64,000 bases of DNA from positions 124,001 through 188,000 of the forward strand of contig JAOTOL010001236.1 of assembly GCA_034440575.1 (NCBI GenBank). The letters run 5' to 3'. The notes beneath the pieces are model-generated. The model did not search any database, was not told the DNA's origin, and was given only the letters and a program-made list of their open reading frames with translations. This DNA is from Imbricaverruca yamaguchii (Eukaryota; Arthropoda; Thecostraca; Neoverrucidae). Made by a program: the position numbers and the translations under genes. How positions within the stretch are numbered: position 1 is the stretch's first letter; every line of letters begins with the position of its first letter. Below are positions 59,437 to 64,000 of the stretch, piece after piece.

Positions 59437-59970
59437 GTTCGATGTCAAAAGAATGCTTCATTCGAACCCTCCTATTAAGGACCTTGCCAGTAGCACATTT
59501 ATGTTAATCAATCTCATTTGTCTCACAAACATCCCATGAAATCATGAGTGCATACATGCGAATAATAGTCCATGTGGGCTTCACTAAGTAGGCATTTACC
59601 TTTGGTTTTTTTATTGTCTTCAAACATTGAGTGCTGTATGTTGACTCTATATTGGTTTCTTCAGTGTTTGTATTACTTGAATCTTTAGCATCCTTCACAA
59701 CGAATAAGCAATGCCCTGCTGGTTCATCATCTCAATTTTATATTTATATGTCAGAAAATTAAATGTTCAATCCAGTTTGAGAAGCTCTGGATTCCCGGTT
59801 TTGATCTTCAAGGTGAAGATATGCCAAAACCGAAAAAGAAGTACTTTGCAATGGAAGACAATTTTTAATTGGATTGTAGTGATAACACTCGTCGAAATGT
59901 TGAAGATTGCCTCCGTAGCTATCAGTGGTAAAGGTTGCCATTGCTACAGATATTGTCAAGATATTTTTGT

Positions 59971-61230
59971 CGGTATTCTTTTACTTTCTGCCGTAGCGTT
60001 GTTTACACTAGATATGTAACCGAATGTGCCGCATATAGGCAGGAGATGCCGCACTGGTGAAATATACAGCTGGATATGGATGCAACGTTTTGATGATGTC
60101 ACGAACAGTCACAATAATACGACTTATTTGCCCATCGGGAAACCGCACGGTTTTGCAGCATTACGTATGACTCGGGGCAGCGTGAAACCGCCAATAAATC
60201 ATAATAAAAGAACTGCATGAGGGCAGCAGGTAAAAGAGACTGTTTTCTCACATTATGCGTGCATTACGGCAACGGGAAACCACCATGAAACCATCACAGC
60301 GGCTCCAGATCATCAGGACATCTTCCAATAGATCCAGGGATCATATTCTAGTGGTATTGACGCATGGGGACATCAAGGGCTGCATGAGGGCAGCAAGGAA
60401 AAGAAACTGTTTTATCAAACTATGTATAAGTTACGGCAGCGAGAAACCATCGCAGTGGCTCCAGATCATCAGGAATTCTTTCCATGGATCGAGGGATCAT
60501 ATTTTCAAGGTATTTCCACATGTGAATACTACAAACTGCCTCACGGCAGAAGGTAAAACAGAAGGTTATACCACACTATGCATACGTTGCGGCAGCGAGA
60601 AACCACTATGACACCATAGCAATGGCTCCAGATCATCAGTACCTCTTCAAATAGGTTCAGAGATCATATTCTGAAGGTATTTCCACATGGGGATGCCAAG
60701 AACTGCATGAGGACAGAAGTAAAAGAGACTGTTTTATCACACCACGGCAGCGGGAAACCATCATGAAACCATCACAGCGGCTCTAGATCATCAGGACATC
60801 TTCCGTTAGATCCAGGGATCATATTCTAATGGTATTTCCACATGACAATACTAAAAACTGCGTGACGGCAGCAAGTAAAAGAGACTGTTACATCACACTG
60901 TGTATGCGTTACGGCAGCGGGAAACCATCATGAAACCATCACAGCGGCTCTATATCATCAGGACATCTTCCATTGAACTTCCATTGATTTATTGGCGGTT
61001 TCACGCTGCCCTGAGTCATACGTAATGCTGCAAAACCATGCGGTTTCCCGATGGGCAAATATGTCGCATTGTTGTGACTGTTCGTGACGTCATCAAAACG
61101 TTGCATCCATATCCAGCTGTATACAGCTGGATATGGATGCAACGTTTCACCAGTGCGGCATCTCCTGCCTATATGCGGCAGATTCGGTTGCTTATCTAAA
61201 GAACGCTACGGCAGAAAGTAAAAGAATACC
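59971..61230. mobile_element. Foldback-like element with arms of about 235-245 bp
   Basis: The left arm (about 59972-60203) and right arm (about 60985-61230) are inverted copies with roughly 90% or more identity by eye. They share GGTATTCTTTTACTTTCTGC at the outer end and CAGCGTGAAACCGCCAATAA at the inner end. The interior consists of about five tandem units of 155-167 bp (GGCAGCAGGTAAAAGAGACT ... CACAGCGGCTCCAGATCATC). There is no transposase. It is a non-autonomous DNA element of foldback type. Confidence 0.82.
61096..61147. repeat. Perfect 24-bp-arm hairpin inside the right foldback arm
   Basis: AAACGTTGCATCCATATCC and its complement flank the centre CAGCTGTATACAGCTG. The left foldback arm contains only one half of this, so the right arm gained a secondary inverted duplication. 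Confidence 0.95.
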
Positions 61231-61235
61231 TTTTT

Positions 61236-61632
61236 GTCATCAAAGGTGTTTTGGCACTTTTGGGATTTTGTTTATGACCGTAAATTGGAACATGTGACCA
61301 CTCATTTTCTTGGGAAATACTAATTTTGGTATTTTTGTCAATGTTAGGTTAGGCTAGCATAGGCTAGGTTGGGTTTGGTTAGGTTAGGTCTTCCTGTTTA
61401 ATTATTCATAATTGGACCATCTCATTAAGGTATGTGAACCGCTTGCAGCATTAGCCAATCGATGCCTCAGTGCTATACCTATGATGTGATGACACCATAC
61501 CATAGTGATTATGACGTCATGGTTGAAATTGAACAGCATCTCCCGAGAAAATGAGTGGTGGTATCTTCTGAATCATGTTCATAAACATTGTATTCCCAAA
61601 AAAAATCCCAAAACACCTTTTATGACAAATTT
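61236..61632. repeat. MITE-like inverted repeat, arms about 85-90 bp
   Basis: 61236-61325 and 61548-61632 are inverted copies sharing AAAGGTGTTTTGG and CCACTCATTTTCT. The centre carries the GGTTAGGTTAGG-like cluster at 61345-61390. It lies directly beside the foldback element. Confidence 0.7.
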
Positions 61633-61980
61633 GCCATAGTCAATGCTGAAGGCCTTCAATCATGTATTGCACATTTAATCAGTTTTTTTTCTTTTGACCC
61701 TGACAACACCATACCCTCACTGCACATGCTACAGGTCTATTGTTAAATATGTTATGTATTAGTTGACATGTGGTGAATTAAATTGCAATATTCCTTGACT
61801 TGTTTCCAGGTGTCAGTTTTCCTTTTGGGAAATGAGGTTCAACAGTATTTTGAGCTATTATCCAAGATCTTACATGATTGCTGTTTTTGGCACGATTATC
61901 ATGTCATATTTTGATTATTGAATTATCTATTTTGAGAATTTAATATGTATATTACTTGTATAATATGTATTTGAGATCTT

Positions 61981-62020
61981 CCCTATATCTATATAACATG
62001 TATATTATATAGATATAGGG
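61981..62020. repeat. Perfect 15-bp-arm palindrome
   Basis: CCCTATATCTATATA, a 10-base loop, then the exact complement. It lies near the right edge of the 2.3-kb insertion. Confidence 0.9.
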
Positions 62021-63211
62021 ACGAGCATGCACCATCTTCTTCCAAGAAGTGTTTTCATCATGTTTAAAACCTTAGCTGAATGTGATCATCATATATTTCA
62101 TCAGGAAATCACTCATAATTGAGATGGAAATAGTTTAACTTGAATCACTACCTCTCAAACATTTCTCATTTCCCCCAAATAAAAAACCAACATGAATGAT
62201 ATCACATTATATTGCAACATAAAAAAATGTGTATTTGAACAAGAATTGCAGCAGGGTCCTTTGAAGCATACCTACCAAGGTAGTATTTAAGCAGCCCATG
62301 CAGAGGACAATTACTCAACTTCCAGTATTTGCATAATATGTCAAAGGTTGTTGGGCATTCTTTGATTGTTTGATATTTCTAGTGAGATCAATATGCCAAG
62401 GGGATCATTTTCAGCCAGGTGCCATCAGTTCCCCTCATCCTATGCCATCTCTGGTGTCTCACCTGGATGAATTAGCTTTGCATGTCTTCAGCAATGCTTT
62501 TGTGTTTTATGTTGATTTTTTACCCAGCATTCCGTATCTTCTCCTCCAGTCTCATAATGTTGTGATCTATTCTGGAGATCTTCTCATAATCTGTGATCTA
62601 TTACTATTATGTTTCAATAGCTATGTTTAAATGTATGGCTGTGAAGTATCAATTCTATTACTTTTGTATCTACATGATTCACATGTTTCATTTCATGAGT
62701 ATTATTTGTTGCAGGTGACCTTGCCTCACCCTAATGTTTCCTTTCCTCACCTGAGAACAATGGCACACAGTGGGTCCTTTATTCTACAGCATAGTTGTTA
62801 ACTGACTTGGTGTGGCTTGGAAACAGAGTCGTGCTAGTTCATATCACAGTTCATGATGCATCATACATACACTACAAGAGTTCTCTTACCTCTGATTCAG
62901 CCTTTGATGGAATTCAACATGTAGATAGTTGGTTGTCCAGGATAATATTTCATTAGTAAGGATGTATGCAAATGCACCAATAATTTTACTGCCCTCTCCA
63001 GCTGCCTGGTTAGGGCTATTTCTACTTTCATGTAGTCATCTTCAACAACCTGTTGACACCAAAAAATGATGCACTCATCTACAGGTAAGAGACCATGAAA
63101 CCTTAACCAGTGGCCTTGTCTGCCTATCCATCCCCACAAAATCCAACTAACTGACAACTTTTGCTCATGACAACTTTAGTATGAATGTATGGATCTTACT
63201 TATGAATCTGT

Positions 63212-64000
63212 ACTTCCTTTCTACCAATTAGGAACCCTGCCACATTCTCAGCAACTTTCATTTAGAGTTTTTAAAGATGATTCAAATGTCGTCAATCTAA
63301 AGGCGTATAGAAAAGCTAGAGACACTGTGAAGTAAAAAACCAGAGCAGCAAAGTGAGCAAAAGAACTGGATTTAGCTAGGAACTGTAATGGGGACAGTAA
63401 GAAGTTCTTTAGTTTCTGCAAGCTGAGTAATGTTTCCAACACAATTGGTCCACTGGAAGTAAATGGGACTACATTGGGTGAGGATAGCGAGATGGTTGAG
63501 GAGCTGAGCAGGCAGTTTAAATCAGTGTTTACATTGGAAGATATGACCAATCTGCCGACCGTACACCATATGTCAGTGAGATGTGATCTGATAAATGATG
63601 TTTATTTCATTGATTGTGATGTTGTTTACAATCATCAGAAACGAAAAGCCAAACAAGGCAGCAGGACCTGATGAAATTTTTGCTAGGGTAGCTGAAAAGA
63701 AACTGGCATGTCCACTTAGTATAATATTTTGTAAATCAGTTTCACAAAATGAAATTCCAAGGATAGAATAGTTAGTTGTATGGAAGGTAACATGTTGATT
63801 CAAGATACTCAACATGGGTTTAGAATGGGACGATCGTATTTCAAATCTCTTGGACTTTTTTAACTTCGCCCGAGAACAATTTGATCAGGGAAATCAGGTT
63901 GATGTAGCATATCTTGACTTTAGTAAGGCCTTTGACGATGTACCCCATAAATGGTTAATGATACAGCTTCAGGCCCATGGTATTGCAGGTAGCATCTTAA
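63212..64000 (+). mobile_element. CR1 copy H, decayed and internally deleted, runs off the window
   Basis: Homology to copy A starts with TTTCTACCAATTAGGAACCC (endonuclease region), then jumps over about 560 bp to the linker (TTCATTTAGAGTTTTTAAAG). It continues through the RT to the right edge (DFSKAFDD region). Several stops and frameshifts are present, including a deletion around the NYRPIS motif. It is the most decayed of the A/B-subfamily copies here. Confidence 0.9.

Larger units (their letters stand above)
59433..63160. repeat. Second copy of the 14.4-15.8 kb segment, with a 2.3-kb insertion
   Basis: Homology to 14374-14700 covers 59433-59755 and resumes at about 62090 to 63160. The intervening insertion contains two inverted-repeat elements and unassigned DNA. 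The 62897-63157 minus-strand frame corresponds to the candidate exon region at 15472-15629, but is shifted and stopped. Confidence 0.8.

Noticed and set aside
61345..61390. Internal telomere tract
   Set aside because: Only a few irregular GGTTAGG-like units lie inside an inverted-repeat element; this is too short and irregular for a telomere remnant.

Overview
The window is repeat-dominated animal nuclear DNA. It contains LINE retrotransposons of the CR1 clade (SGNH/esterase-type ORF1; APE endonuclease plus reverse transcriptase ORF2; 8-bp tail repeats instead of poly-A), I-clade-like LINE remnants with RNase H, tRNA-derived SINEs, a C2H2 zinc-finger gene with an AATAAA signal, very long microsatellites and many foldback structures. 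Recurrent GGTTAGG/CCTAACC clusters and the LINE mix would suit an arthropod, but the sequence alone does not fix the taxon. There are no operons, CRISPR arrays or prokaryotic signals.

Layout. 1-5.7 kb: two CR1 elements head to tail; the first (copy A) has an intact 1,002-residue ORF2, the second (copy C) is a 5'-truncated member of a diverged subfamily. 5.7-11.1 kb: no gene, with two minisatellites. 11.15-14.07 kb: a large composite inverted repeat whose arms are built of minisatellite units, resembling a Foldback-type element. 14.4-15.8 kb: a segment that recurs at 59.4-63.2 kb, where about 2.3 kb is inserted. 16.9-17.7 kb: CR1 fragment D. 18 kb: one plausible cryptic exon. 20.9-23.5 kb: a SINE with target-site duplication, then a zinc-finger coding exon followed by decayed fingers. 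23.8-25.3 kb: GC-rich 82-bp and 26-bp tandem arrays. 25.5-30.1 kb: palindromes, MITE-like elements and a nested insertion carrying CR1 fragment E. 31-33.3 kb: an I-clade-like LINE with frameshifts. 34.3-37.7 and 41.3-41.85 kb: a degenerate satellite of about 135 bp, interrupted by a SINE and by an inverted ACGTAC-motif array. 37.86-39.3 kb: an almost pure tetranucleotide tract of about 1.4 kb. 40-47 kb: TA tracts, a 1-kb-spaced direct duplication, a hairpin with arms near 190 bp and a second ACGTAC array. 47.5-49 kb: an I-clade LINE remnant. 49.4-58 kb: CR1 copies F (-), B (+, nearly full length, ORF1 almost complete, ORF2 dead) and G (-, RT open). 59.97-61.63 kb: two further inverted-repeat elements. 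63.2-64 kb: decayed CR1 copy H, cut by the window edge.

How it works together. The only recognisable protein machinery is LINE machinery and one zinc-finger protein. Copy A and copy B are nearly identical, so this CR1 subfamily was active recently. The other CR1 copies are 5'-truncated and share the same 3' end, as target-primed reverse transcription would leave them. I found no convincing new enzymatic system. The most unusual content is structural: many inverted repeats, several of them built from tandem arrays.
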